The notes: a model not told the origin generated them from the sequence alone. A stretch of DNA of 64,000 bases from Drancourtella massiliensis (GCF_016900655.1 NZ_JACJKH010000002.1:1-64000), one strand, 5' to 3'. Shown: positions 50,844 through 60,284, numbered from the stretch's first letter. A program made the numbers and translations.

Positions 50844-52403
50844 TTGGAATCAAGCAAAAAGCGAAAAGTACAAAAGAAACTCTTCAGTGTGATCTACGGC
50901 AGAACTGCTGTCATTCTTCTTCTGATTCTGATCCAGATTCTTGTCATGGTTTTTGGTATTTATTTTCTGACGGATAGCTGGACCTATCTATATGGAGTCT
51001 TCAGTATTATCGGTACGATTGCGGTGATTTATATCATTAATTCGGAAGATAATCCGGCGTTTAAGCTGACATGGGTCCTGTGTATCATGGCTCTTCCGAT
51101 TTTCGGAACGTTTTTCTACATCTATGTCAAATCCGAAATCGGTACGCGGTATATTGGAAAGAGGCTTGAAACCCTCCGGCAAGAGACCGAAGAGTACATG
51201 TGTCAGGATATGGAGATCATTGATGCCATGAAGGAGAGTAAACTGGCGAATAAGAATCTGTCCTTTTATCTTGGAAAACATATGGGATTCCCGACTTATG
51301 GCAACACCAGACTGGAATATTACTCTCTTGGAGAGGACAAGTTTGATGCGCTTAAAAGAGAGCTGAGAAAGGCGGAGCATTTCATTTTTATGGAATACTT
51401 TATCGTGGAAGGCGGAGAAATGTGGGATGAAGTCCGTCACATTCTGGAAGAAAAAGTAGCCGAAGGCGTGGAAGTCCGGTTTATGTATGACGGTATGTGC
51501 AGTATTTCCAAGCTTCCGTCAGATTATCCGTGGTATCTTAGAAGAAGAGGAATCCGGTGTAAGGTATTCAATCCGATCAATCCGATTGTATCCACAATTC
51601 AGAATAACCGTGATCACCGAAAGATCTGTGTGATTGACGGCAAGGTAGGATTTACAGGCGGGGTTAATCTGGCGGATGAATATATTAACAGGAGAGAGCG
51701 TTTCGGACACTGGAAGGATACGGCGATCATGCTGGAAGGAGATGCCGTACAGAGTCTTACGATCATGTTTCTTCAGATGTGGAATATCGATGAGAAGAAG
51801 AGTGATGCCTACGAAAAGTATTTGTATCCTTCCCGTAAACCGTTTGATCCGAAAGACGGATACGTTCTTCCGTACGGGGATACCCCGTACGACAATGAGA
51901 CTGTCGGTGAGGAAGTATACTTCCATATCCTGAATCATGCAAAAGAGTATGTCCACATTATGACACCGTATCTGATTCTGGATAATGAAATGATAAAAAC
52001 ACTCGCCCGTGTGGCAAAAAGCGGGATGGAAGTGATCATCATCATGCCGCACATTCCGGATAAGCCGTATGCGTTTGCGGTGGCAAAGACATATTATAAA
52101 GAACTGATTGAAGCAGGGGTCCGGATTTATGAGTATACTCCGGGATTTGTTCACGCCAAGATCTTCGTATCTGATGATGACACCGCGACAGTAGGAACAA
52201 TTAATCTGGATTACAGAAGTCTGTATCTTCATTTTGAAGATGGAGTCTTTATTTATAACAATCCGGTTGTCGCGGATATTGAGAGGGACTTTCAGGAGAC
52301 ATTGAAGAAGTGTCACTTTGTGACGATGAAAGAGGTTCAGGAGCGAAGTGTTAAGGAAAAAATCGAAGGACAGGTGCTGAGGCTGTTTGCACCTCTGATG
52401 TAG
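50844..52403 (+). CDS. cls: Cardiolipin synthase
   Basis: 519 residues. Two N-terminal membrane helices, then two phospholipase D HKD motifs: HRKICVIDGKVGFTGG and HAKIFVSDDDTATVGT. Joins two phosphatidylglycerols into cardiolipin at the membrane. TTG at 50844 is preferred as start because GAGG lies 8 bases upstream; a TTG at 50838 is too close to that site. Monocistronic. Confidence 0.94.
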   Translation: MESSKKRKVQKKLFSVIYGRTAVILLLILIQILVMVFGIYFLTDSWTYLYGVFSIIGTIAVIYIINSEDNPAFKLTWVLCIMALPIFGTFFYIYVKSEIGTRYIGKRLETLRQETEEYMCQDMEIIDAMKESKLANKNLSFYLGKHMGFPTYGNTRLEYYSLGEDKFDALKRELRKAEHFIFMEYFIVEGGEMWDEVRHILEEKVAEGVEVRFMYDGMCSISKLPSDYPWYLRRRGIRCKVFNPINPIVSTIQNNRDHRKICVIDGKVGFTGGVNLADEYINRRERFGHWKDTAIMLEGDAVQSLTIMFLQMWNIDEKKSDAYEKYLYPSRKPFDPKDGYVLPYGDTPYDNETVGEEVYFHILNHAKEYVHIMTPYLILDNEMIKTLARVAKSGMEVIIIMPHIPDKPYAFAVAKTYYKELIEAGVRIYEYTPGFVHAKIFVSDDDTATVGTINLDYRSLYLHFEDGVFIYNNPVVADIERDFQETLKKCHFVTMKEVQERSVKEKIEGQVLRLFAPLM

Positions 52404-52509
52404 ACCTGGATATGTCCCGGAAAGCATCCTGCCGGGCGGAAAGGCTGCGAAATCTTTGGAAAACTTCCGAAAAACGGAAAATCAAATGTACATTTGCCTA
52501 AAAATATAG

Positions 52510-52515
52510 TATAAT
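52510..52515 (+). promoter_or_regulatory. -10 box of purA
   Basis: TATAAT 44 bp before the purA ATG, with a marginal TGTACA -35 sixteen bp upstream. Confidence 0.5.
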
Positions 52516-52558
52516 GCTTAGGTGGTTAAAAAACGATTCACATACAGGAGGATATGTT

Positions 52559-53833
52559 ATGGTAAAAGCAGTAGTAGGTGCTAACTGGGGAGATGAGGGG
52601 AAAGGTAAGATTACGGATATGCTCGCAAAGCAGGCCGATATCATCGTCCGCTTTCAGGGAGGAGCAAATGCCGGTCATACGATTATCAACGACTATGGAA
52701 AGTTTGCACTTCATACACTACCATCCGGTGTGTTCTATAATCATACAACAAGTGTAATCGGAAACGGAGTTGCACTGGACGTTCCGGTTTTAATAAATGA
52801 AATTCAGTCTATCGTGGACAGAAATGTGCCGACTCCGAAGATCAAAGTGTCAAACCGTGCACAGATGGTAATGTCTTACCACAAGCTCTTTGACCAGTAT
52901 GAAGAGGAGCGTCTTGGAAAGAAATCTTTCGGATCTACCAAGTCCGGAATCGCCCCGTTCTATTCAGACAAGTATGCAAAGATCGGCTTCCAGGTAAGCG
53001 AACTGTTTGATGAAGAACTGTTAAAGGAAAAGGTTGTGCGTGTTGCAGAGCAGAAAAATGTTCTTCTGGAGCACTTATATCATAAACCGCTGATTCAGCC
53101 GGACGAGCTGTTCGACGAGCTGATGGGTTACAAGAAGATGATCGAGCCGTATGTCTGCGATGTATCTTTATTCCTTCACGAAGCATTAAAAGAAGGAAAA
53201 GAGATCCTTCTGGAAGGACAGCTTGGAACATTAAAAGATCCTGATCACGGAATCTATCCGATGGTTACATCTTCTTCCACTCTGGCTGCATACGGTGCAA
53301 TCGGCGCAGGAATTCCGCCATATGAGATCAACAAGATCGTGACAGTATGTAAGGCATATTCCAGTGCGGTAGGAGCAGGTGCGTTTGTCAGCGAGATCTT
53401 CGGAGAAGAGGCAGACGAGCTGAGACGCCGTGGTGGTGACGGCGGAGAGTACGGCGCAACGACAGGCCGTCCGAGAAGAATGGGATGGTTTGATGTGGTT
53501 GCATCCAAATACGGATGCCGTATGCAGGGAACAACTGATGTGGCGTTCACAGTACTGGATGTACTTGGCTACCTGGATGAAATTCCGGTATGCGTTGCTT
53601 ACGATATCGACGGAGAAATCACAACAGAGTTCCCGCCGACTTACCTTCTGGAGAAGGCAAAACCGGTGATCGAAAAGCTTCCGGGATGGAAATGCGATAT
53701 CCGCGGCATCAGGAAATACGAAGATCTTCCGGAAAACTGCCGGAAATACATCGAGTTCGTAGAAGAGAAGATCGGTTACCCGATCACACTTGTTTCCAAC
53801 GGACCGGGACGTGAGGATATCATTTACAGATAA
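52559..53833 (+). CDS. purA: Adenylosuccinate synthetase
   Basis: 424 residues, typical length. GTP-binding NWGDEGKGKITD at the start, FQGGANAGHTI, and the C-terminal NGPGRED. Condenses IMP and aspartate on the AMP branch of purine synthesis. The ATG at 52559 has AGGAGG upstream; a longer reading would start inside the -10 box. A strong terminator follows. Confidence 0.97.
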   Translation: MVKAVVGANWGDEGKGKITDMLAKQADIIVRFQGGANAGHTIINDYGKFALHTLPSGVFYNHTTSVIGNGVALDVPVLINEIQSIVDRNVPTPKIKVSNRAQMVMSYHKLFDQYEEERLGKKSFGSTKSGIAPFYSDKYAKIGFQVSELFDEELLKEKVVRVAEQKNVLLEHLYHKPLIQPDELFDELMGYKKMIEPYVCDVSLFLHEALKEGKEILLEGQLGTLKDPDHGIYPMVTSSSTLAAYGAIGAGIPPYEINKIVTVCKAYSSAVGAGAFVSEIFGEEADELRRRGGDGGEYGATTGRPRRMGWFDVVASKYGCRMQGTTDVAFTVLDVLGYLDEIPVCVAYDIDGEITTEFPPTYLLEKAKPVIEKLPGWKCDIRGIRKYEDLPENCRKYIEFVEEKIGYPITLVSNGPGREDIIYR

Positions 53834-53850
53834 AGAAAAACAAGAAAGAG

Positions 53851-53885
53851 CGGCTGCATGATGATTCATCATGCAGCCGTTTTGG
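53851..53885. terminator. Terminator between purA and asnA
   Basis: CGGCTGCATGATGA pairs with TCATCATGCAGCCG, then TTTT; likely used from both sides. Confidence 0.9.
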
Positions 53886-53921
53886 ATGTCCGGAATAAGT
53901 GGTTCAGAGCGGTTTTGAAAT

Positions 53922-54932
53922 CTATAAAAGCGGAATTCCGTTTACCGCAGCTTCTTCAACCACTTCGTTCGGCCAGATGGAAGACTGAACTTCACCGATA
54001 TGAGCCTTGCGCAGGTAGAACATACAGATACGGGACTGTCCGATCCCTCCTCCAACTGTATACGGGAGTTCCCCGCCGAGGAGAGATTTCTGGAAATCCA
54101 GTTCGGCACGTTCCTCGCAGCCGGCAAGAGCAAGCTGGCGTTTCAGCGCAGCTTCATCGACACGGATTCCCATGGAGGAAAGCTCGAGAGCTGTATCAAG
54201 AACAGGGTAGTAGACGATAATATCGCCGTTTAATTCCCAGTCATCGTAGTCAGGAGCACGTCCGTCATGGCGTTCGCCGGACGCTAATGTTTTTCCGATC
54301 TGTTTGATGAAGATGGCTTTTTTCTGCTTCGCATAGCGGTATTCCCGCTCCTTCGGCGTACATTCAGGATAGAGATCTTCCAGTTCCTGGGAAGTGATAA
54401 ATGTAATGTCATCCGGCAGAATTTCTCCGATGTAGTTATAGCGCCGTGCCATAAAGTGTTCGGTTTCCTTCAGTGCCGCATAGACTTTCCGTACCGTGTA
54501 TTCCAGCGTTTCATCATTGCGCTCTTCTCTGGAGATCACCTTTTCCCAGTCCCACTGATCCACATAGATGGAATGAAGATTGTCGGTATCCTCATCTCTG
54601 CGGATCGCACTCATATCTGTATAGAGACCTTCTCCGGAGTGAAAACCATAACGCTTCAGCGCATAGCGTTTCCACTTCGCGAGAGAGTGTACAATCTCCA
54701 CCTCTTTATCATTCTGTTCTTTTATTCCAAAAGAAACCGGGCGTTCCACACCGTTCAGGTTGTCATTCAGTCCGGATTCCGGACGAACAAAAAGAGGGGC
54801 AGATACACGTGTCAGATGAAGGTTCTTTGCAAGAGACCTTTCAAAGTGATCTTTCACCTCTTTGATGGCAACTTCCGTTTCACGGATGGAAAGCGGCGGG
54901 CGGTAGCCCTCTGGTATCATTAAGTTTTCCAT
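53922..54932 (-). CDS. asnA: Aspartate--ammonia ligase
   Basis: 336 residues of the AsnA family, related to class II aspartyl-tRNA synthetases. Recognisable segments: LHLTRVSAPLFVRPESGLND, RPVSFGIKEQ, KWKRYALKRYGF, GGGIGQSRICMFYL. Makes asparagine from aspartate, ammonia and ATP. AAAGGAGGAC precedes the ATG. It has its own consensus promoter and no T-box leader. Confidence 0.97.
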   Translation of the reverse strand: MENLMIPEGYRPPLSIRETEVAIKEVKDHFERSLAKNLHLTRVSAPLFVRPESGLNDNLNGVERPVSFGIKEQNDKEVEIVHSLAKWKRYALKRYGFHSGEGLYTDMSAIRRDEDTDNLHSIYVDQWDWEKVISREERNDETLEYTVRKVYAALKETEHFMARRYNYIGEILPDDITFITSQELEDLYPECTPKEREYRYAKQKKAIFIKQIGKTLASGERHDGRAPDYDDWELNGDIIVYYPVLDTALELSSMGIRVDEAALKRQLALAGCEERAELDFQKSLLGGELPYTVGGGIGQSRICMFYLRKAHIGEVQSSIWPNEVVEEAAVNGIPLL

Positions 54933-54961
54933 GTTCGAGTCCTCCTTTAAAAATTATTACT

Positions 54962-54990
54962 AGTGTAAAATAAAACTTTTATACTGTCAA
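54962..54990 (-). promoter_or_regulatory. Promoter of asnA
   Basis: On the minus strand TTGACA (54985-54990), 17-bp spacer, TACACT (54962-54967). Confidence 0.8.
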
Positions 54991-55138
54991 GAGATAAAGT
55001 GATAACAGATAAGAGAGGTTTTGTTTATTTTTTAAGAAAGAAGTTAGATAAATTTTAGAACAGTGCCACAAAACAGACACATTTCGATGGTAAAGTGAAA
55101 GATGTAAAGGGGGAGTCATAAAGTTTTTTTCCGTTTCA

Positions 55139-55144
55139 TATAAT
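55139..55144 (+). promoter_or_regulatory. -10 box of the 50-residue ORF
   Basis: TATAAT 36 bp before the ATG; no clear -35. Confidence 0.5.
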
Positions 55145-55179
55145 AGTGATACCGGGAAACAGAAAAAGGAGGTTTTTAT

Positions 55180-55332
55180 ATGCAGCAGAGTAGTATACCG
55201 GGACGCATGGAAGCAATTTCAATGGAAGAATACTTAAACAGAAGAAAAGAGATGAAAGAAAAAGAAAAAAGAAGCCAGAGAGAAGACGCAGGGGCGGATT
55301 TCAACCCGATTCTTTTTTTTAGTCTGGCATGA
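55180..55332 (+). CDS. Small basic protein of 50 residues, unknown
   Basis: ATG at 55180 has an ideal AAAAAGGAGG eight bases upstream and a TATAAT further up, and a hairpin follows, so it looks like a real gene. The product starts MQQSSIPGRMEAISMEEYLNR, continues as a Lys/Glu-rich amphipathic helix and ends with a hydrophobic FNPILFFSLA. No family recognised. Could be a membrane-associating or regulatory small protein; no close guess. Confidence 0.65.
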   Translation: MQQSSIPGRMEAISMEEYLNRRKEMKEKEKRSQREDAGADFNPILFFSLA

Positions 55333-55348
55333 AATAAAATAGAATAAC

Positions 55349-55374
55349 GCCCGGCCGGAAGTCAGGTTCCGGGC
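55349..55374 (+). terminator. Hairpin after the 50-residue ORF
   Basis: GCCCGG pairs with CCGGGC over a 14-base loop; no T-run directly behind, so the larger hairpin at 55379-55433 may be the real stop. Confidence 0.45.
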
Positions 55375-55378
55375 AGAT

Positions 55379-55433
55379 AATAAAACAGTGTGTCCATGGA
55401 GAAAATGATTTGCTCCGGGCACACTGTTTTATT
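55379..55433. terminator. Large bidirectional terminator hairpin
   Basis: Seventeen-base arms (AATAAAACAGTGTG and partner CACACTGTTTTATT, continuing through CC/GG) around a 21-base loop that itself has GGAG/CTCC. A/T-rich ends suit both strands. Lies between convergent small genes. Confidence 0.8.
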
Positions 55434-55477
55434 CTACAGGAAAATGTTTACTGAAATCTGATATTCTGGTAAAGAGA

Positions 55478-55687
55478 TTACATATCTTCATCGTTTCGGT
55501 GAAGAAGACGGTAAAACAAAGTGTAGGCATAAAGCAGAACAGGAACGAAAATTGTACAGGCGATGGATGCTTTTAACAATCCCAGGGATGCGGAATGATC
55601 AATCAATGCAAAAATGAGTGTACTGGCATACATGGTGATCAGAAGAATGATTCCAAGGACAGCCAGAATTCGTTTTGTCTTTTTCAT
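55478..55687 (-). CDS. Small two-helix membrane protein
   Basis: 69 residues with a basic start (MKKTKRILAV), two hydrophobic helices (about 7-28 and 37-58) and a charged tail (HRNDEDM). AGGAGG precedes the ATG. Widespread type in Lachnospiraceae without known function; the family is not recognised. Confidence 0.78.
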   Translation of the reverse strand: MKKTKRILAVLGIILLITMYASTLIFALIDHSASLGLLKASIACTIFVPVLLYAYTLFYRLLHRNDEDM

Positions 55688-55843
55688 GGTTAAACCTCCT
55701 GATGGATTATTTTCATGACAATTATATAAAAGATACGTTAAAAAAGCAATGGAAGAGGGCAGGGTGGTTTTTCTTGCAATATAAAATATCCTGTTATATA
55801 ATGAAGTCTGCGAAGATTATTTTAAATCAAAGGAGAATTTGAT

Positions 55844-56356
55844 ATGAGTACGTTATTGGAACAGTGGAGAGAGACTGCGTATTCCAGAGAGATGACAAAG
55901 CAGCAGCTTGAGACTTTCTGGGGCGCATATTTTCAGACTGAAAAAGAAATTTACGAAAAATTACTTTCCAACCCGGATGAGAAAGTGAAAGGCACAGTGA
56001 AAGAACTGGCCGAAAAATATGGTGTGGAAGTTATGACAATGGTAGGATTCCTTGACGGAATCAACGAAAGCCTTATAAACGAGAATCCGATCGAGACCAT
56101 GGAAGAAGATACAGAGGTCAATCTGATCTATGATAAAGAAAAACTTTACAAAAACATGGTAGATGCGAAGGCTGAGTGGCTTTACCAGCTTCCACAGTGG
56201 AACATCCTGCTTTCCGAAGAACAGCAGAAAGAGCTGTATAAGGAAGCGAAAAAGATGCATACTTTTGTAAGAGAAGGAAAGAAGATCGGAAGAAACGACC
56301 CGTGTCCGTGCGGAAGCGGCAAGAAGTACAAACATTGCTGCGGCAAAAATAAATAA
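55844..56356 (+). CDS. SEC-C motif protein
   Basis: 170 residues. C-terminal zinc-binding SEC-C motif [16 protein letters not shown], as at the end of SecA; the N-terminal 140 residues are helical ([21 protein letters not shown]) and not assigned. SEC-C modules bind zinc and often ribosomes or SecB-like partners. The stop overlaps the next ATG by one base (TAATG), so the YdcF-like gene is translationally coupled. Confidence 0.88.
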   Translation: MSTLLEQWRETAYSREMTKQQLETFWGAYFQTEKEIYEKLLSNPDEKVKGTVKELAEKYGVEVMTMVGFLDGINESLINENPIETMEEDTEVNLIYDKEKLYKNMVDAKAEWLYQLPQWNILLSEEQQKELYKEAKKMHTFVREGKKIGRNDPCPCGSGKKYKHCCGKNK

Positions 56357-57087
56357 TGTCTTTTGTGACAGGAATGTTCTGTCTTCTTTATTATCTGGCT
56401 GTATGCCGGTATGTCGGAAGATGGAATTCAACCTTTTCCCGCTTCTGGCTTCTTTGCGGTGTGCTTTGCATCGGGTATGGATTGTTGCAGGAGAGACTTC
56501 CGTGGCAGGCTGAACGGGCGGCACTTGTGCTTTGGACACTGCTTTGGACGGCAGTGGCGGCTGTCTGGATCCGGATGCTGTTTTTTGGCAGGCAGAAAGA
56601 AGCGAAAGACCTGGAGTATCTGATTGTTCTTGGGGCAAAGGTAGACCGTACCCGGATCACAAGCTCGCTAAAGCTCCGACTTGACAGGGCATACACTTAT
56701 GCAGTCAGACACAGGGCTGTGAAAATTGTGGTTTCCGGAGGGCAGGGAAGAGGCGAGGATATCCCGGAAGCAGAGGCCATGAAAGAGTATCTGGCCGAAA
56801 GAGGGATCGAAAGAGAGCGGATTTTTCCGGAGGACCGGTCTTCCACAACGGAGGAAAATCTAAGGTTTACGGTGCGGCTCATTCCGGAGATCAGGGAAAA
56901 GAAAGCCGGCGTGGTGACGAACAGCTTCCACATTTACCGGGCATGGCTTCTTGGAAAGAGGGAAGGGTACCAAAGACTTTTCCCTGTTCCGGCAAAGTCA
57001 GAGCCGGTTCTTTATCTGAATTATATGGTGCGCGAAGCACTGGCTGTGCTGCTTTTGCCTGTAAAAGGATGGAGAAACAGGCATTGA
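56356..57087 (+). CDS. YdcF family membrane protein (DUF218)
   Basis: 243 residues. Two or three N-terminal membrane helices, then the DUF218 domain: YLIVLGAKVD, KIVVSGGQGRGEDIPEAEAM, the conserved ERIFPEDRSSTTEENLRF and VVTNSFHIYRA. DUF218 proteins (SanA, YdcF) act in envelope biology with unknown chemistry. The last codons overlap the promoter of the downstream T-box operon: the stop lies inside TTGACA at 57084. Confidence 0.9.
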   Translation: MSFVTGMFCLLYYLAVCRYVGRWNSTFSRFWLLCGVLCIGYGLLQERLPWQAERAALVLWTLLWTAVAAVWIRMLFFGRQKEAKDLEYLIVLGAKVDRTRITSSLKLRLDRAYTYAVRHRAVKIVVSGGQGRGEDIPEAEAMKEYLAERGIERERIFPEDRSSTTEENLRFTVRLIPEIREKKAGVVTNSFHIYRAWLLGKREGYQRLFPVPAKSEPVLYLNYMVREALAVLLLPVKGWRNRH

Positions 57088-57112
57088 CAAATAAAATCGG
57101 AATGATTATAAT
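57084..57112 (+). promoter_or_regulatory. Consensus promoter of the T-box operon
   Basis: TTGACA (57084-57089), 17-bp spacer, TATAAT (57107-57112), a perfect match. The -35 overlaps the end of the ydcF-like gene. Confidence 0.92.
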
Positions 57113-57118
57113 TACTCT

Positions 57119-57377
57119 ATATTTGAGAAACGAAAACGTGGTGACGAGACGAGTAGGGTGTGAAACCGGATCCAGAGAGAGAGGCCATTGGCTGGAAGCC
57201 TTTTATCACGGACCATCTGAAGACTACCTCTGAGCGGCGGCAAAACCGTCCGGTTTAATACCGTTATCATTATCAGCAAGAGATGTCTTTCATCTTTCGG
57301 GGTGGACGGCATAAGCGGGGTGGAACCGCGGGTGAGAACTCGTCCCCTGCAGCGATAGCTGCAGGGGACTTTTTATT
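57119..57377 (+). promoter_or_regulatory. T-box leader (riboswitch), threonine type
   Basis: The T-box sequence GGGGTGGAACCGCGGGT is at 57317-57333. It is followed by the terminator: GTCCCCTGCAGC (57342-57353), GATA, GCTGCAGGGGAC (57358-57369), then TTTTTATTT. Stem I shows the AGTA motif (GAGTAGG, 57151-57157) opposite GAAGACTACCTC (57219-57230), in which ACC (57226-57228), or ACT just before it, is a threonine codon in the specifier position. Uncharged tRNA-Thr would pair with it and allow read-through. The region fills the 334-bp gap before the reductase gene. The exact specifier frame is inferred with help from thrS downstream. Confidence 0.9.
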
Positions 57378-57421
57378 TCACAGGGATCTGATTTTACAGT
57401 TAAGAAAAGGAGGAACTTGAA

Positions 57422-58279
57422 ATGAACAGTATTAAAGAATGCAGGACGTTGAACAATGGTGTACAGATTCCGTGTCTGGGATTCGGCACTTACAAGGCAG
57501 CGGAAGGAAGTACATCAAAGATTATCAAAACAGCTGTCCGGTGCGGATACCGGTATCTGGATACAGCCTCCTTTTATCAGACAGAGACCTATGTGGGAGA
57601 GGCTGTGAAAGAAAGCAAAATTCCAAGGGAAGAGTTTTTTCTTGTTTCCAAGGTCTGGAAAGATGAGATGGGATATGATAATACTTTGCGGGCTTTTGAG
57701 CAGACATTAAAAAATCTTCAGACAGACTACCTGGATCTGTATCTGATCCACTGGCCGAAGCCATCGCCGGACTGTGAGAACTGGAAGAAACTGGATATAG
57801 AAACATGGAAAGCACTGGAGAAGCTCTATCACGAGAAGCGGGTACGCGCTATCGGTGTCAGCAATTTCCTTCCGCACCACATTGAGAATCTTCTGGAATC
57901 CTGTGAGGTTGTACCTGCGGTTGACCAGTTGGAGTTTCATCCGGGATATACTCAGGAAGCGGCAGTGCGCTACTGCCAGGAACATGATATTCTTGTACAG
58001 GCATGGAGCCCGCTTGGAAGAAGGCGGGTGATGGATGATGAACTGATCCGTGCTCTTGCAGAAAGGCACCATGTGACCCAGGCACAGATCTGCCTGCGGT
58101 ATGCCTTCCAGAAAGGAATCATTCCAATTCCGAAGGCATCGAGTGAGGAACGGATGAAGAATAATCAGGATATTTTCGGTTTTGAGTTGACGAAAACAGA
58201 AATGCAAAAGCTCGATACCATGCCTCCGGTCGGATGGTCAGGTGAACATCCGGACCGTGAGAGGGTTTCCATAGAATAA
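57422..58279 (+). CDS. Aldo/keto reductase under T-box control
   Basis: 285 residues of the AKR5-like (2,5-diketo-gluconate reductase type) group. Catalytic tetrad D47, Y52, K77, H110 (IHWPKP); NADP-binding PIPKASSEERMKNN near the end. GGAGG precedes the ATG, 45 bp past the T-box terminator. thrS starts 26 bp after its stop with no separate promoter or T-box in the gap, so both genes share the leader. Substrate unknown; small aldehydes such as methylglyoxal are typical for relatives. Confidence 0.92.
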   Translation: MNSIKECRTLNNGVQIPCLGFGTYKAAEGSTSKIIKTAVRCGYRYLDTASFYQTETYVGEAVKESKIPREEFFLVSKVWKDEMGYDNTLRAFEQTLKNLQTDYLDLYLIHWPKPSPDCENWKKLDIETWKALEKLYHEKRVRAIGVSNFLPHHIENLLESCEVVPAVDQLEFHPGYTQEAAVRYCQEHDILVQAWSPLGRRRVMDDELIRALAERHHVTQAQICLRYAFQKGIIPIPKASSEERMKNNQDIFGFELTKTEMQKLDTMPPVGWSGEHPDRERVSIE

Positions 58280-58304
58280 ACAGAATAGAAAGGGGAAGAA
58301 CAAG

Positions 58305-60230
58305 ATGAAAATTACATTAAAAGACGGGTCTGTGAGAGAGTACGACAAGAGCATGTCTGTATTCGAGATTGCATCCGATATCAGCGAAGGCCTTGCAAGA
58401 GTGGCAATGGCAGGAGAAGTCAACGGGGAAGTGGTGGATTTGAGAACGGTGCTTTCCGATGACTGCGAACTCAGCATCCTGACATTCCAGGACGAAGGAG
58501 GAAAGGAAACATTCCGGCATACTTCCTCCCATATTCTGGCACAGGCGGTAAAACGTCTGTATCCGGAGACAAAACTTGCCATCGGACCGGCAATTGCTGA
58601 TGGATTTTACTATGATCTGGACAGAGAGACTCCGTTTACAACAGAGGATCTGGAAAAGATCGAAAAAGAGATGAAAAAGATTGTAAAAGAGGCGCTGCCG
58701 ATTGAAAGCTTTACACTTCCAAGAGAAGAAGCCATCGCTCTGATGAAAGAAAAAGAGGAGCCGTACAAGGTGGAACTGATCGAGGATCTTCCGGAAGATT
58801 CTATTATCAGTTTCTACAAACAGGGAGAGTTTACGGATCTTTGTGCAGGACCGCACCTGATGAATACAAAAGCGGTAAAAGCATTCAAGCTGACAAGTCT
58901 TGCAGGTGCCTACTGGAGAGGCAATGAGAAGAACAAGATGCTGACAAGAATCTATGGTACTTCCTTTACAAAAAAAGCAGATCTGGATGAGTATCTGACA
59001 ATGATGGAAGAGGCGAAGAAAAGAGACCACAGAAAGCTTGGAAAAGAACTGGGGCTGTTCATGCTCAGAGAAGAAGGCCCGGGATTCCCGTTCTTCCTTC
59101 CGAAAGGAATGGCGCTGAAAAACGCGCTTCTGGAGTACTGGAGAGAGATCCATACAAAGAACGGCTATGTGGAGATTTCCACTCCGATCATGCTCAGCCG
59201 TCATCTCTGGGAGACAAGCGGACACTGGGATCATTACAAAGAAAATATGTATACAACAGTAATCGACGATCAGGATTTTGCCGTGAAGCCGATGAACTGC
59301 CCGGGCGGCATCCTCGTTTATGAGTCAGAACCGCGTTCCTACCGTGACCTTCCGCTTCGTATGGGAGAACTTGGTATTGTACACCGCCACGAGAAATCCG
59401 GACAGATGCACGGACTGATGAGAGTGCGCTGCTTCACACAGGACGATGCCCATATCTTTATGACACCGGAACAGGTGAAAGATGAGATCAAGGGTGTTGC
59501 GCTTCTGATTGACGAAGTATACAAGCTGTTTGGCTTCAAATATCATGTAGAACTTTCTACAAGACCGGAAGACAGCATGGGAAGCGATGAAGACTGGAAT
59601 CTGGCTACAGAAGCGCTCAGAGAAGCACTGGATGCACTGGGAATGGACTATGTAGTCAATGAGGGTGACGGTGCTTTTTACGGACCGAAGATCGACTTCC
59701 ATCTGGAAGACTCCATCGGACGTACATGGCAGTGCGGAACAATCCAGCTTGACTTCCAGCTTCCGCTGCGTTTCAATCTGGAATATACAGGGGCAGACGG
59801 AGAGAAACATCGTCCGATCATGATCCACCGTGTAGCATTCGGCTCCATCGAGCGGTTTATCGGAATTCTGATTGAACACTTTGCAGGGGCATTCCCGACC
59901 TGGCTTGCACCGGTACAGGTGAAAGTGCTTCCGATTTCCGACAAACATCTGGAATACGGAGAGAAAGTATTCGAGGCATTAAAAGAGGCAGGAATCCGCG
60001 CCGAGATTGACACAAGAGCAGAGAAAATCGGCTACAAGATCCGTGAGGCTCAGATGCAGAAGATCCCGTATATGCTGGTAGTAGGAGCAAAAGAGGAAGA
60101 AGAGAGCCTTGTTTCCGTAAGAAGCAGATTTGCAGGAGATGAAGGACAGAAAGCTCTGGAAGACTTCCTGTGCGATATCAAAAAGGAAATCTCTGGAAGA
60201 GTGAGAAGAGAAATCGAAACAAAGGAATAG
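58305..60230 (+). CDS. thrS: Threonine--tRNA ligase
   Basis: 641 residues: TGS domain (1-60), editing domain with HTSSHILAQAVKRLYP (H-x3-H), class II catalytic core with zinc cysteine in KPMNCPGG, and C-terminal anticodon-binding domain (PVQVKVLPISDKH). Charges tRNA-Thr. AAAGGGGAAG precedes the ATG. Reads from the T-box leader upstream of the reductase gene, so its synthesis should rise when threonine is scarce. Confidence 0.97.
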   Translation: MKITLKDGSVREYDKSMSVFEIASDISEGLARVAMAGEVNGEVVDLRTVLSDDCELSILTFQDEGGKETFRHTSSHILAQAVKRLYPETKLAIGPAIADGFYYDLDRETPFTTEDLEKIEKEMKKIVKEALPIESFTLPREEAIALMKEKEEPYKVELIEDLPEDSIISFYKQGEFTDLCAGPHLMNTKAVKAFKLTSLAGAYWRGNEKNKMLTRIYGTSFTKKADLDEYLTMMEEAKKRDHRKLGKELGLFMLREEGPGFPFFLPKGMALKNALLEYWREIHTKNGYVEISTPIMLSRHLWETSGHWDHYKENMYTTVIDDQDFAVKPMNCPGGILVYESEPRSYRDLPLRMGELGIVHRHEKSGQMHGLMRVRCFTQDDAHIFMTPEQVKDEIKGVALLIDEVYKLFGFKYHVELSTRPEDSMGSDEDWNLATEALREALDALGMDYVVNEGDGAFYGPKIDFHLEDSIGRTWQCGTIQLDFQLPLRFNLEYTGADGEKHRPIMIHRVAFGSIERFIGILIEHFAGAFPTWLAPVQVKVLPISDKHLEYGEKVFEALKEAGIRAEIDTRAEKIGYKIREAQMQKIPYMLVVGAKEEEESLVSVRSRFAGDEGQKALEDFLCDIKKEISGRVRREIETKE

Positions 60231-60284
60231 ATTATCTGAAAGCTGGACATACTACCTCCTGAGAAATAGAAGGAGGATGAAAAG

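Noticed and set aside
54934-54946. GTTCGAGTCC resembling a tRNA T-loop
   Set aside because: No acceptor, D or anticodon stems surround it; it lies at the asnA ribosome site on the other strand.
55379-55433. Seventeen-base inverted repeats suggesting a MITE
   Set aside because: No target-site duplication and only a 21-base loop; a bidirectional terminator explains it better.
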